Assembly: GCF_001634625.1 (NCBI RefSeq)
Contig: NZ_LRSE01000010.1
Location: 1-64,000, forward strand
From: Croceicoccus bisphenolivorans
Lineage (GTDB): Bacteria; Pseudomonadota; Alphaproteobacteria; Sphingomonadales; Sphingomonadaceae
Direction of reading: 5' to 3'
Length of the DNA stretch: 64,000 bases
In this document: one piece after another, positions 9,105-16,651 of the stretch
How the letters are laid out: each line of letters opens with the position of its first letter
Position numbering within the stretch: the first letter of the stretch is position 1
Notes under the pieces: model-generated
What the model saw: the letters and a program-made list of their open reading frames with translations, nothing else
Database searches by the model: none
What the model was told of the DNA's origin: nothing
Made by a program: the position numbers and the translations under genes

Positions 9105-9986
9105 ATGGAATTGAAGTCTATGGAAGCCAGCCGGGAAACCGGCGCCAGCACCGCCAGCGGCTATCCGGTTCTGGTGGTTGTCGCGATCATGTTGCTGATC
9201 ATCGGATACGAGGTCGCGCTGGCGCCTTATCCGTCGGCCTTCATGCTGATTGCGGCGGGCGTGTTCTTTGCGTTCCTGACTGCCGGGTTCTACATGCTGC
9301 AGCCCAATCAGGCGACGGTCGTCACCCTGTTCGGATCGTATCGCGGCACCGATCGCAATCACGGCCTTCGCTGGGTCTGGCCGTGGATGGGCCGCAAGAA
9401 GGTGAGCGCGCGCGCCAACAACATCCATTCCGACCGGATCAAGATCAACGACAAGCGCGGCAACCCGATCGAGATCGCCTGCAACGTCGTATGGCGCGTG
9501 CGCGATACGGCGCAGGCGACTTTCGATGTCGACGATTATCGCGAATTCGTGAACATCCAGATCGAGGCGGGCCTGCGTACTGTCGGCTCGCGCCATCCCT
9601 ATGACGATATCGAGGAAGGCGAGACCACGCTGCGCGGCGACGGCGAGCTGGTGAATGCGGAACTGCTGACCGAACTGAACGACCGGCTGAAGGTTGCGGG
9701 CATCGTGGTGGACGAGGCGGGGCTGACACACCTTGCCTATGCGCCCGAAATCGCCGGCGCGATGCTGCGCCGCCAGCAGGCGGAGGCGGTGATCGCCGCC
9801 CGCGCCAAGCTGGTGATGGGTGCGGTCACGATGGTCGAGATGGCGCTGGAGAAGCTGAGCGAGGGCGAGATCGTGCATCTGGACGACGAGCGGCGCGCGG
9901 CCATGGTGTCGAACCTGATGGTCGTGCTGTGCGGAGAGCGGGAAACGCAGCCGATCGTCAATACCGGCACGCTCTACAACCACTGA
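9105..9986 (+). CDS. SPFH/Band-7 domain membrane protein (293 aa)
   Basis: Two hydrophobic segments near residues 20-38 and 43-60 form an N-terminal membrane hairpin. A Band-7/SPFH domain follows, beginning YMLQPNQATVVTLFGSYRGT and including the NPIEIACNVVWRV strand, as in stomatin, prohibitin and HflK-type scaffolds. Such proteins oligomerise on the membrane; the substrate or role of this subgroup is not established. The C-terminal third carries Ala/Glu-rich helices (RRQQAEAVIAARAKLVMGA). A purine-rich GAAGGGGG sits 7 bases before ATG 9105. It is followed after 6 bases by a ribbon-helix-helix gene. Confidence 0.88.
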   Translation: MELKSMEASRETGASTASGYPVLVVVAIMLLIIGYEVALAPYPSAFMLIAAGVFFAFLTAGFYMLQPNQATVVTLFGSYRGTDRNHGLRWVWPWMGRKKVSARANNIHSDRIKINDKRGNPIEIACNVVWRVRDTAQATFDVDDYREFVNIQIEAGLRTVGSRHPYDDIEEGETTLRGDGELVNAELLTELNDRLKVAGIVVDEAGLTHLAYAPEIAGAMLRRQQAEAVIAARAKLVMGAVTMVEMALEKLSEGEIVHLDDERRAAMVSNLMVVLCGERETQPIVNTGTLYNH

Positions 9987-9992
9987 GGCCAG

Positions 9993-10187
9993 ATGAGCGC
10001 GAGGAAGCCCTTTGCCCTGCGCCTCGATCCGGCGCTGCACGCCGAGATCGAGGCCATGGCCGCGCGTGACCTGCGTTCGGTGAACGCCGAGATCGAGTTC
10101 CTGCTGCGCGAGTCGCTGGCAATACGCGGCGTGAAAGTCGCGTCCGTACCAGCGCCCCGTCGCGGCAGGCCGCCGAAGGAGGTTTAG
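9993..10187 (+). CDS. Arc-type ribbon-helix-helix DNA-binding protein (64 aa)
   Basis: The 64-residue product begins with the beta-strand and two helices of the Arc/MetJ fold: FALRLDPALHAEIEAMAARD and then SVNAEIEFLLRESL. A basic Pro/Arg-rich tail (PAPRRGRPPKEV) resembles an AT-hook. Proteins of this type bind DNA as dimers or tetramers and often repress their own operon. It directly follows the SPFH gene, and the 32-bp palindrome upstream of that gene is the obvious candidate operator. No toxin-like gene is adjacent, which argues against a toxin-antitoxin pair. Confidence 0.85.
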   Translation: MSARKPFALRLDPALHAEIEAMAARDLRSVNAEIEFLLRESLAIRGVKVASVPAPRRGRPPKEV

Positions 10188-11161
10188 GCCGGAGCCTCCT
10201 GTCCCCGCGTCTTCCACAGCGAGTAGCCGACACCCCCCGCGATCAACGCGAAAGTCACGCCAAGGCTGATTGCGGGCGGAAACTTGGCCCCGCCCAGCAC
10301 GAAGTCCGCGACGAAGATCTTGCCGCCGATGAACACCAGCACGGCGGCCAGTGCATATTTCAGATAGGCGAAGCGGTTGATCATCGCCGCCAGCGCGAAA
10401 TAAAGCGCCCGCAGGCCAAGGATCGCCATGATGTTCGACGTGTAGACGATGAACGTGTCGGTCGTGATCGCGAAGATTGCCGGCACCGAATCGACCGCGA
10501 ATACGAGATCGGCAAGGTTGATGATGACGAGCGCGAGGAACAGCGGCGTTGCCGCGCGCACCATCTTCCCGTTTTCGTCCGGCACCCTCACGAAGAAGTG
10601 CTGCGCGTGCAGTTCCTTCGTCACGCGCATGTGGCGGCTGATCCACCGCACGACAGCGTTGTTGCCGATGTCGGGATCGTGGTCGGAGGTGAAGAACATC
10701 TTCACGCCCGTGAACACGAGGAATGCGGCAAAGATGTAGAGTACCCAGTAGGCTTCCTGCACCAGCGCCGCACCGCCCGCGATCATCAGCCCGCGCAGCA
10801 CGATCACCGCCATGATGCCCCACAAGAGGGCGCGGTACTGGTACTTGGCGGGGATGGCGAAGAAGGTGAAGATCAGGCTGATCACGAAGACATTGTCGAT
10901 CGACAGCGCCTTTTCGATGAAGAAGCCGGTATAGTACTGCATACCGGCCTCTCCGCCCTTGGCGTACCAGACCCAGCCGCCGAACAGCAGCGCGATCCCG
11001 ATGTAGAAGGCGGTCAGCTTCAGCGATTCGCCGATGCCCATCTCGCGGTCCTCCTTGTGGAGGATGCCGAGGTCGAACGCGGTCAGCGCGGCAACGATGC
11101 CAAGGAAGGCGAGCCAGAACCACGCGGGGGTTCCGAGCCAGTCGGCAAAGAGAAATTCCAT
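10184..11161 (-). CDS. TerC-family integral membrane protein (325 aa)
   Basis: A polytopic inner-membrane protein with about nine hydrophobic segments. It shows family signatures: the acidic loop DLGILHKEDREMG, the intramembrane acidic residues in KALSIDNVFVISLIF, and a second similar repeat at LVFAVDSVPAIFAI. TerC/Alx proteins are implicated in metal (manganese) export and tellurite resistance; no other ter genes are nearby, so a tellurite role is not implied. Its stop codon overlaps that of the ribbon-helix-helix gene convergently. Length matches the Alx-like subgroup. Confidence 0.92.
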   Translation of the reverse strand: MEFLFADWLGTPAWFWLAFLGIVAALTAFDLGILHKEDREMGIGESLKLTAFYIGIALLFGGWVWYAKGGEAGMQYYTGFFIEKALSIDNVFVISLIFTFFAIPAKYQYRALLWGIMAVIVLRGLMIAGGAALVQEAYWVLYIFAAFLVFTGVKMFFTSDHDPDIGNNAVVRWISRHMRVTKELHAQHFFVRVPDENGKMVRAATPLFLALVIINLADLVFAVDSVPAIFAITTDTFIVYTSNIMAILGLRALYFALAAMINRFAYLKYALAAVLVFIGGKIFVADFVLGGAKFPPAISLGVTFALIAGGVGYSLWKTRGQEAPA

Positions 11162-11173
11162 CGGTGCCGCCCC

Positions 11174-11353
11174 TTAACCGAAGGCCGGCGCGCGGCGCGC
11201 GGTTAGCTGCATAAGGCGCAGTTTCAATGCGCTCTTGAGGATATGGAGGCGGGCAATCTCGCGCGGGTCGCTCTTGCTGCGCTGGGCACGGCGGAGTGCG
11301 TCGTCCAGCTTCTGCAGGCGCTCCAGTCGGCGGAACAATCGGTCGGTCATCAT
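11174..11353 (-). CDS. YdcH/DUF465-like small coiled-coil protein (59 aa)
   Basis: A short, strongly basic helical protein; LQKLDDALRRAQRSKSDPREIARLHILKSALKLRL matches the pattern of the DUF465 family, small dimeric coiled coils of unknown role that are abundant in alphaproteobacteria. The start at 11353 (Met-Met-Thr-Asp) has an AGGGA about 5 bases upstream; the frame is open to 11401 but those residues are not family-like. It lies 12 bases upstream of terC on the same strand, so the two may be co-transcribed. Confidence 0.6.
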   Translation of the reverse strand: MMTDRLFRRLERLQKLDDALRRAQRSKSDPREIARLHILKSALKLRLMQLTARRAPAFG

Positions 11354-11574
11354 CAATTCCCTGATCGAAACGTGTTGCGTTCGATCGGGTGAAGTGATCA
11401 CTGTCCGGACTTGCTTTGGGGCTTGGGATGGCCCGGACTGGCATCGGCATCACCCGATGCGGTCCGACATCACGAGGCGCTTTCGACCATGAGGTCAGTC
11501 ACGCCGCGCCAGAGGGGCCCGGTCCCGCACCGCAAACATGGGGGGAACGCCCGCCGATTGCAAGCACAGGTTTG

Positions 11575-12648
11575 TTACAGAAGATGTCCGGTACGGTCGC
11601 GCTTGGTATCGAGATAGCGGGCGTTGTGCGGATTTGCGGGCAACTGGTGCGGCACGCGTTCGGCAACCTCTACGCCGATCGCTTCAAGGGCCGCGACCTT
11701 GGCGGGATTGTTGGTCATCAACCGGATCGCATGGATGCCCAGCAGTTCCAGCATCCGCGCCGCAACGGGAAAGTCGCGCGCCTCGGTCGGCAGGCCGAGC
11801 CGGTTATTGGCGTCGACCGTGTCAAATCCCTGATCCTGCAGGCGATACGCGCGCAGCTTGTTGATGAGACCGATGCCCCGCCCTTCCTGACGCAGGTATA
11901 GCAGCACGCCATAGCCGCCATTTTCCGCTTCTGCGGCCATGGCATGAAGCGCGGCGTCGAGCTGCGGACCGCAATCGCATTTCAGGCTGGTGAGCACATC
12001 GCCGGTCAGACATTCCGAATGCAGCCGGACGAGCGGTGTCCGGTCCGTGCGTTGTTCGCCCACGATCAGGGCGACATGCTCGCGCAAGTCGTCCGGCGCG
12101 CGGAATGCGACGATCTCGCAATCCTCGGCAGCGGCTGTCGGCAGGTCGGCCCGGGCCTGTATGGTCAGGCGGCCTGCATCCTGAAACGCGTCCAGATCGG
12201 CCACGCTGCAGGTTACGGTTCCCTCAGCCGGGGTCGGCCCGGCAAGGAAGCAGGGGAGGACACCGGCGATGCGGGCAAGCGTCATTGCCGCCTTCGCAGC
12301 TTCCGCCGTCTCCAGCGGTTCGGCCCGAAACGGCCCCGCCAGCGGATGGAGCAGGTCTTCCGACGGGTCGGCTAATGCGCGGGCAAGGGGCAAATCGAAC
12401 GGTTCGGCTGCGCGGATCAGCACCGGCGCTTCGGGCACGGCGGCATCGCGCTGGTTGGCCAGCTTGAGCGTCACCGCGCGAGCGGCGGAAATCAGCAGGC
12501 GCGGCGCTGTGGTGCCGCCGACCTCGTATCCGGTTTCGGCGCAAAGCAGGGTCAGCGACCCGTCATCGCCATCGATCCGGATCGGCCAGCCATGGCGCAG
12601 CGCATCCACGACTTGCGCGGCGCGGCGGGAATCGCCCCCTGTGCTCAC
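11575..12648 (-). CDS. ribA: GTP cyclohydrolase II, riboflavin biosynthesis (357 aa)
   Basis: Opens the imidazole ring of GTP in the first committed step of riboflavin synthesis. The C-terminal half is the catalytic domain with the zinc site [17 protein letters not shown] and the motif [15 protein letters not shown], then [10 protein letters not shown]. The N-terminal 150 residues are an extension seen in many alphaproteobacterial RibA proteins and do not carry a recognisable DHBP synthase active site. Translation begins at GTG 12648. It lies 22 bases downstream of xthA on the same strand. Confidence 0.93.
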   Translation of the reverse strand: MSTGGDSRRAAQVVDALRHGWPIRIDGDDGSLTLLCAETGYEVGGTTAPRLLISAARAVTLKLANQRDAAVPEAPVLIRAAEPFDLPLARALADPSEDLLHPLAGPFRAEPLETAEAAKAAMTLARIAGVLPCFLAGPTPAEGTVTCSVADLDAFQDAGRLTIQARADLPTAAAEDCEIVAFRAPDDLREHVALIVGEQRTDRTPLVRLHSECLTGDVLTSLKCDCGPQLDAALHAMAAEAENGGYGVLLYLRQEGRGIGLINKLRAYRLQDQGFDTVDANNRLGLPTEARDFPVAARMLELLGIHAIRLMTNNPAKVAALEAIGVEVAERVPHQLPANPHNARYLDTKRDRTGHLL

Positions 12649-12670
12649 CGGACGGGTGTCGCTGTGGGGT

Positions 12671-13462
12671 TCACAGGTCGAACTCTGTCACCAGCGGCAC
12701 ATGATCCGACGGCTGTTCCCACTTGCGCGTTTCTTCGACAAAGCGATGGGAGACCGACTGCGCGGCCAGATCGGGCGATGCCCACATGTGGTCCAGCCTG
12801 CGGCCCTGGTCCTTCTGCCGCCAGTACGAGCGGTAGGACCACCACGAGTAGTTCCGTTCGGGCGCGGGGATGTGCTTGCGGCCAAGGTCGACCCAGCCGT
12901 GTGCGTCGGCCAGCTTGCGCAGCGTCTCCACCTCCAGCGGCGTGTGGCTGACGACTTTCAGCAGCGCCTTGTGGTCGTAGACATCGCATTCCAGCGGCGC
13001 GATGTTGAAATCGCCGACCAGCAGCGTGGGTCGGTCGATCTTTTCCGCCCAGCGCGTCATGCGTTCAAGGAAATCGAGTTTCTGGCCGAATTTCGGATTC
13101 ACCTCACGGTCGGCAATGTCTCCGCCCGCAGGGATATAGACGTTTTCGAGGATCATGCCCTTGCCCGGCCCGCCCAGTGCGACGCCAACATGGCGCGCCT
13201 CGCCATTATCCTGCCAGTCGTGGCGGCTGAACTCGGTAAAGGGAATGCGGCTGACCGTCGCGACGCCATGATAACCCTTCTGCCCGTGCACCGCGCGATG
13301 GGTGTAACCCAGCTTCTCGAACGCATCGTGCGGGAAGAGATGTTCGGCGCACTTGATTTCCTGCAGGCACAGGACGTCGGGCGACTGTTCGGTCAGAACG
13401 CGGGCCACCTGTTCCATGCGCAGGCGGACCGAATTGATGTTCCATGTGGCGATAGAGATCAT
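12671..13462 (-). CDS. xthA: Exodeoxyribonuclease III (263 aa)
   Basis: An apurinic/apyrimidinic endonuclease and 3' exonuclease for base excision repair. The sequence starts [14 protein letters not shown], the classic ExoIII beginning, followed by the metal ligand in CLQEIK, the active-site [11 protein letters not shown], and the C-terminal RLDHMW and PSDHVPL motifs. The start at 13462 was chosen because the conserved fold begins there; the frame is open 38 residues further upstream but that stretch overlaps a terminator on the same strand. RibA follows downstream. Confidence 0.95.
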   Translation of the reverse strand: MISIATWNINSVRLRMEQVARVLTEQSPDVLCLQEIKCAEHLFPHDAFEKLGYTHRAVHGQKGYHGVATVSRIPFTEFSRHDWQDNGEARHVGVALGGPGKGMILENVYIPAGGDIADREVNPKFGQKLDFLERMTRWAEKIDRPTLLVGDFNIAPLECDVYDHKALLKVVSHTPLEVETLRKLADAHGWVDLGRKHIPAPERNYSWWSYRSYWRQKDQGRRLDHMWASPDLAAQSVSHRFVEETRKWEQPSDHVPLVTEFDL

Positions 13463-13535
13463 GGCCAAAGGCAAATAGTGCCCCCGGCCCCAAAGTCCAC
13501 TGCCCAGAGCCGGAACCGGTGCGTGTCGGACAAGG

Positions 13536-13569
13536 AAAAACCCTCGACCCGGGGGCAGTGGGTCGAGGG
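13536..13569 (-). terminator. Intrinsic terminator (10-bp stem, U-tract)
   Basis: On the minus strand CCCTCGACCC and GGGTCGAGGG form a perfect 10-bp stem around a 9-base loop, followed directly by five T. It would end the candidate small RNA and also any transcript reading through from the lolA-like gene, and separates both from xthA. Confidence 0.85.
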
Positions 13570-13649
13570 CTTCCATTCGCGTTCGTCACGCTCGGCAGGT
13601 CGCGTTTCGCTTGGTTGCGGGCAACAGGGGGGAAACCCGAACCACGCGT
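13536..13649 (-). ncRNA. Candidate small RNA, about 110 nt, with C-rich loop
   Basis: The 357-base gap between xthA and the lolA-like gene holds a complete transcription unit on the minus strand without an ORF. A promoter-like pair (CCGACA, 18 bases, TATAGT) ends at 13656. The predicted RNA folds as: a stem GGTTCGGG / CCCGcAACC (13613-13643) closing a 14-base loop TTTCCCCCCTGTTG; a small stem GCGT-ACGC; and a 10-bp terminator stem with five U. A C-rich loop that could pair with Shine-Dalgarno sequences is a feature of several alphaproteobacterial trans-acting sRNA families. Family membership is not claimed; existence is inferred from promoter, fold and terminator together. Confidence 0.6.
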
Positions 13650-13655
13650 CCTGTG

Positions 13656-13685
13656 ACTATATTTCTACCGGTCCGGGCCTGTCGG
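13656..13685 (-). promoter_or_regulatory. Sigma-70-like promoter for the candidate small RNA
   Basis: Read on the minus strand: CCGACA (13680-13685, four of six match to TTGACA), an 18-base spacer, then TATAGT (13656-13661, five of six match to TATAAT). The predicted start near 13649 gives an RNA that ends exactly at the strong terminator. It lies between the lolA-like stop codon (13820) and that terminator. Confidence 0.5.
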
Positions 13686-13819
13686 TCAGATGAACGGAAA
13701 CCGGCGTTAACGGGCGTTTCATCGCCTTGTCGGCACGGTCCGGCGTCGATCCGGCGGAAAAGCTGAACAGGCGCGCGTTAACCTGAACGAAACCGTGGGA
13801 AGCCGCGCCCGCCGCCGGT

Positions 13820-14473
13820 TCAACGCTTCTTGCGGGGGCTGACATCCTTGAACATGAAAGTGCCGTTGCTGACGTCCATGCCATAGCGGTGGCCGCTGAG
13901 CTGGATGCGCGTCATCTTGTTCTGCGCGTCCACCGCGACCCAGCCGGCAAGCTGCATCCCGCCCGGTGCCGATGCCTTGCGTTCGAAGATCATCGTCATC
14001 GTGCCGTATTCCGGATGTTCCGGATCCTTGATGCGGATGCTCGTCACATCAGGGTGGTTCGTGGGCATCAGCGTGCCGTATTTGGCGATGTCGCCATCGG
14101 GCTGGAGCAGCGCGCCAAGCGGGCTGTTCTTGATCGGCCAGACCTGCTTCTGGCTGACTTCGTAGTCGAGCATAGTGAGGCGGCTGCCGTCCGACACGAT
14201 CAGGACCGGCACGTCCTTCTGGTATTCGAATCGCACCTTGCCGGGACGCTTCAGCGTCATCTTGCCGGTCAGCTGTCCGCCGCCGCGATCGATCTGGGTG
14301 AAATTGGCCTTCATCGTGCTGATCGCACGCAGGGCCTTCACCGCCTTGTCCATCTGGTTTTCCGCAGCAGCAGCGGGAACGGCCGGAGCCACGAGCGCGG
14401 CCGGTGCGGCGAGTGCAAGAAGGCCGGCGCCAAGGGCGCGGGCCGTACGGGTTTTGAAGAGCTTCATAGTCAT
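13820..14473 (-). CDS. LolA-like outer-membrane lipoprotein carrier protein (217 aa)
   Basis: Periplasmic chaperone type protein that carries lipoproteins from the Lol ABC complex to the outer membrane. A signal peptide with a long Ala/Leu core ends near AAAAEN at about residue 37. The mature part has LolA features: MKANFTQIDRGGGQLTGKMTLKRPGKVRFEY, then VPVLIVSDGSRLTMLDYE and a beta-rich remainder ending in a basic tail. It is single-copy in this window and not beside ftsK, where lolA often sits. It could be a LolA paralogue; the fold call is strong, the exact carrier role less so. Confidence 0.85.
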   Translation of the reverse strand: MTMKLFKTRTARALGAGLLALAAPAALVAPAVPAAAAENQMDKAVKALRAISTMKANFTQIDRGGGQLTGKMTLKRPGKVRFEYQKDVPVLIVSDGSRLTMLDYEVSQKQVWPIKNSPLGALLQPDGDIAKYGTLMPTNHPDVTSIRIKDPEHPEYGTMTMIFERKASAPGGMQLAGWVAVDAQNKMTRIQLSGHRYGMDVSNGTFMFKDVSPRKKR

Positions 14474-14593
14474 CCCGGTTCAGTTACCAATCGGGCATTG
14501 AACCCGTAGTGAACCGGGGTCGTTCCCGAAATTCACGGGAACGCGCGGTGCGGCAGACGGATCGCGCGTTCGCGAAACGGTGCACCGCGGCAA

Positions 14594-14616
14594 GGCGGGG
14601 GAACACAGCCCCCGCC
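14594..14616 (-). terminator. GC hairpin downstream of rpmG, weak terminator candidate
   Basis: GGCGGGGG (14594-14601) and CCCCCGCC (14609-14616) form an 8-bp stem with a 7-base loop, 9 bases past the rpmG stop. There is no U-tract on either strand, so termination is uncertain. Confidence 0.35.
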
Positions 14617-14624
14617 GGGCCGGA

Positions 14625-14792
14625 TCACTTGATCTTGGCTTCCTTGAACTCGACATGCTTGCGCACGACGGGATCGTACTTGCGCTGCACCATCTTCTCG
14701 GTCGTGTTGCGCGGGTTCTTCTTCGTAACGTAGAAGAAGCCGGTGTCGGCGGTGGAGACCAGCCGGATCTTGACGGTTGCGGGCTTCGCCAT
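14625..14792 (-). CDS. rpmG: 50S ribosomal protein L33 (55 aa)
   Basis: The product begins [20 protein letters not shown] and continues with [14 protein letters not shown] and [19 protein letters not shown], the complete L33 pattern. At 55 residues it has the normal bacterial length. It lacks the CxxC pairs of zinc-binding L33 forms, so it is the zinc-free type. It is encoded alone on the minus strand with no other ribosomal gene next to it, as is common for rpmG in this class. Confidence 0.95.
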   Translation of the reverse strand: MAKPATVKIRLVSTADTGFFYVTKKNPRNTTEKMVQRKYDPVVRKHVEFKEAKIK

Positions 14793-14980
14793 GGCGTATT
14801 CCTGATAATTCCTGTGGCCGCGCGGCCGGCAATGCCAGCCTCGCGAACGGTCAAACTCGCGAAATTCTAAAAATTGCGCGGGGGAATCGCTTACGCACCC
14901 CCTCGCAGAGCGGAGCGCCTTTGCGCGAAGGCCGCTGCAAAGTCAAGCATTGCAGGGCCATGACGCGCGCAGGCGATACG

Positions 14981-15006
14981 AAAACGGCGCCGGTAATCCG
15001 GCGCCG
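14981..15006 (-). terminator. Intrinsic terminator of the small lipoprotein gene
   Basis: On the minus strand CGGCGCCGG, a 4-base ATTA loop and CCGGCGCCG form a 9-bp stem followed by TTTT. It lies 28 bases after the stop codon of the 83-residue lipoprotein gene. Confidence 0.8.
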
Positions 15007-15033
15007 CTGACGTTCTTTGCCGAAAGGCGAAGA

Positions 15034-15285
15034 TTATTGCGGAGTAGCGTCCATGTCGTCGGCCGCTTCTTCCATCGCGTCCTTGGTCTCTTCGCCCTGT
15101 TCTTCGATGGCGTCGGCCTGCTCGTCGGTGATCTGGCCAGCGTCTTCCATCGCGTCGGCGGTCGCTTTGGCTGCTTCGTCGATTGCTTCGGCCTGGTCTT
15201 CCATCTGGTTTTCGGCGGCGCTGTCACAAGCGGCAAGGCCAAGACCCATGGCGGCGGCAGCCGCAACTGCGATAATCTTCTTCAT
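15034..15285 (-). CDS. Small acidic lipoprotein (83 aa)
   Basis: A lipoprotein signal peptide (MKKIIAVAAAAAMGLGLAAC) places the lipid-modified cysteine at residue 20. The mature part is almost entirely Asp, Glu, Ala and Gln in short repeated units (DEAAKATADAMEDAG, EEAADDMDA), predicted as an extended acidic helix. Such small acidic or coiled lipoproteins are frequent in sphingomonads and have no assigned function. Its own terminator follows, so it is probably a single-gene transcript. It might act as a helical spacer like Lpp, but there is no C-terminal lysine for cell-wall attachment. Confidence 0.75.
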   Translation of the reverse strand: MKKIIAVAAAAAMGLGLAACDSAAENQMEDQAEAIDEAAKATADAMEDAGQITDEQADAIEEQGEETKDAMEEAADDMDATPQ

Positions 15286-15306
15286 CTTGTATTCCCCTTC
15301 AAGTGG

Positions 15307-15335
15307 AAGGGGCGACAGGCTTGCTGCCGCCCCTT
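15307..15335 (-). terminator. Strong hairpin between the GlsB-like and lipoprotein genes
   Basis: AAGGGGCGACAG (15307-15318) and CTGCCGCCCCTT (15324-15335) pair over 12 positions with one mismatch around a 5-base loop. On the minus strand it follows the GlsB-like stop by 25 bases, but only two U follow the stem, so it may attenuate rather than fully terminate. Confidence 0.5.
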
Positions 15336-15360
15336 GGGTTTCCGTCAGAACCGCTCGCGA

Positions 15361-15615
15361 TTAGCGAACCGAACCGCGACGAAACAGGTTAACGATCGCC
15401 AGGAGCACAACCGCGCCCAGGAACGAGAACAGCAGGGCCGAGAGGCTGAAGCCGTTCATGATCGTGTTGCCGCCGACAACCAGACCGGCGAGCAAGGCGC
15501 CGACGATGCCGACGACGACGTTCAGCAGGATACCCTGCTGCGCATCGGTGCGCATGACGATGCTGGCGAGCCAGCCGATGATGCCACCGACGATGATAAG
15601 AATGATAATGCCCAT
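15361..15615 (-). CDS. GlsB/YeaQ/YmgE-family (transglycosylase-associated) small membrane protein (84 aa)
   Basis: Three hydrophobic segments fill most of the protein: GIIILIIVGGIIGWLASIVM, the Gly/Val-rich LLNVVVGIVGALLAGLVVGG, and ALLFSFLGAVVLLAIVNLF, ending in a basic tail. The spacing and the Gly-rich central helix match the GlsB/YeaQ/YmgE family, often annotated transglycosylase-associated although no enzyme activity is shown. Members are often stress-induced. The start at 15615 gives the family N-terminus; the upstream open frame to 15807 is not protein-like. A hairpin follows the stop. Confidence 0.85.
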   Translation of the reverse strand: MGIIILIIVGGIIGWLASIVMRTDAQQGILLNVVVGIVGALLAGLVVGGNTIMNGFSLSALLFSFLGAVVLLAIVNLFRRGSVR

Positions 15616-15743
15616 CGTACGTTTCCTCGAATTGGTGTTTGGTAAGGAAACGTAAACGGTGCGGAAATGGTTCCGGCCAATATGGAAAAGTCGCTGCGAG
15701 GGGCTGGCAGGGTTACTGCCAAAACCTTCGAAGCGACCGGAAA

Positions 15744-16568
15744 TCAGCCGTTTGCGGCCATGCCCAGCCAGATCAGCGCGGCGATGCCGGCAACGATGCG
15801 ATACCATGCAAAGGGCGAGAATCCGGCCTTGCTGACATAGGCGACGAAGGCACGGATCACGATCAGCGCGACGATGAACGCGGTAACGAAGCCGATAGCG
15901 ATCTCGCCCCAGCCCACTGTCATCGAACCGGCGGCCAGATGGTCTCGGTATTGCCAGATCTCCAGCGTCGAGGCGCCCAGCATCGTCGGAATGGCGAGGA
16001 AGAAGCTGAATTCAGCCGCCGTGCGCCGCTCGATCCCCATGGCAAGCGCGCCCATGATCGTCGCGCCCGAACGGCTGACGCCGGGGATCATGGCAAGGCA
16101 CTGGATGAAGCCGACGCCCAGCGCCTGTTTCACCGGCAACTGACCGATACCGCTGGGCGGTCCTTCCTTGGCCACTTTCTCGATCACGAGGATCGCGATG
16201 CCGCCCGCGATCAGCGCCCATGCCACGATCGTCGGGCTACCCAGCATGATGTCGATATAGTCCTTCAACAAGAGGCCGATAATGGCCGCGGGCATGAAGG
16301 CGACGAGCAGGTTGATGACGAAGCGGATCGATTCGGGATGCCGGTGCAACACGCCGATGCCGGCGGCCCAGAACGTGCGCCAGTACTGGAACACGACCGC
16401 AAGGATCGCGCCCAGCTGAATCACGACGTTGAAGACCTTCCACTCCTCCGCATCGTAGCCGAACAGGGCCGATGCCAGGATAAGGTGGCCGGTCGACGAG
16501 ACGGGGATGAATTCGGTCAGGCCCTCGACGATGCCGAGGAGGACTGCGGTCAGGGCGAGATTTTCCAT
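15744..16568 (-). CDS. uppP: Undecaprenyl-diphosphatase UppP/BacA (274 aa)
   Basis: Dephosphorylates undecaprenyl pyrophosphate at the periplasmic face of the inner membrane, recycling the lipid carrier for peptidoglycan and for polymers such as the EPS made by the locus further right. The signature EGLTEFIPVSSTGH is at residues 15-28 and the second active-site motif PGVSRSGAT is near residue 160. Eight hydrophobic segments and 274 residues fit the family. It lies downstream of the M13 peptidase gene on the same strand, 83 bases apart. Confidence 0.96.
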   Translation of the reverse strand: MENLALTAVLLGIVEGLTEFIPVSSTGHLILASALFGYDAEEWKVFNVVIQLGAILAVVFQYWRTFWAAGIGVLHRHPESIRFVINLLVAFMPAAIIGLLLKDYIDIMLGSPTIVAWALIAGGIAILVIEKVAKEGPPSGIGQLPVKQALGVGFIQCLAMIPGVSRSGATIMGALAMGIERRTAAEFSFFLAIPTMLGASTLEIWQYRDHLAAGSMTVGWGEIAIGFVTAFIVALIVIRAFVAYVSKAGFSPFAWYRIVAGIAALIWLGMAANG

Positions 16569-16651
16569 GCGCTGCGGGAGGTCGCCCGACGCACCGGCCC
16601 TGTCAAGCCGTATGCGCCGGGTTGTCCGTCAAATATCGCTTCGGCCCTGCC

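Noticed and set aside
9993-10187. Ribbon-helix-helix protein as the antitoxin of a toxin-antitoxin pair
   Set aside because: The partner is a membrane SPFH protein of 293 residues and the other neighbour is TerC; no toxin-sized gene is present.
9087-11453. A 788-codon minus-strand frame spanning the SPFH, RHH and TerC regions
   Set aside because: It crosses three well-supported genes on both strands and shows no domain, so it is a composition artefact.
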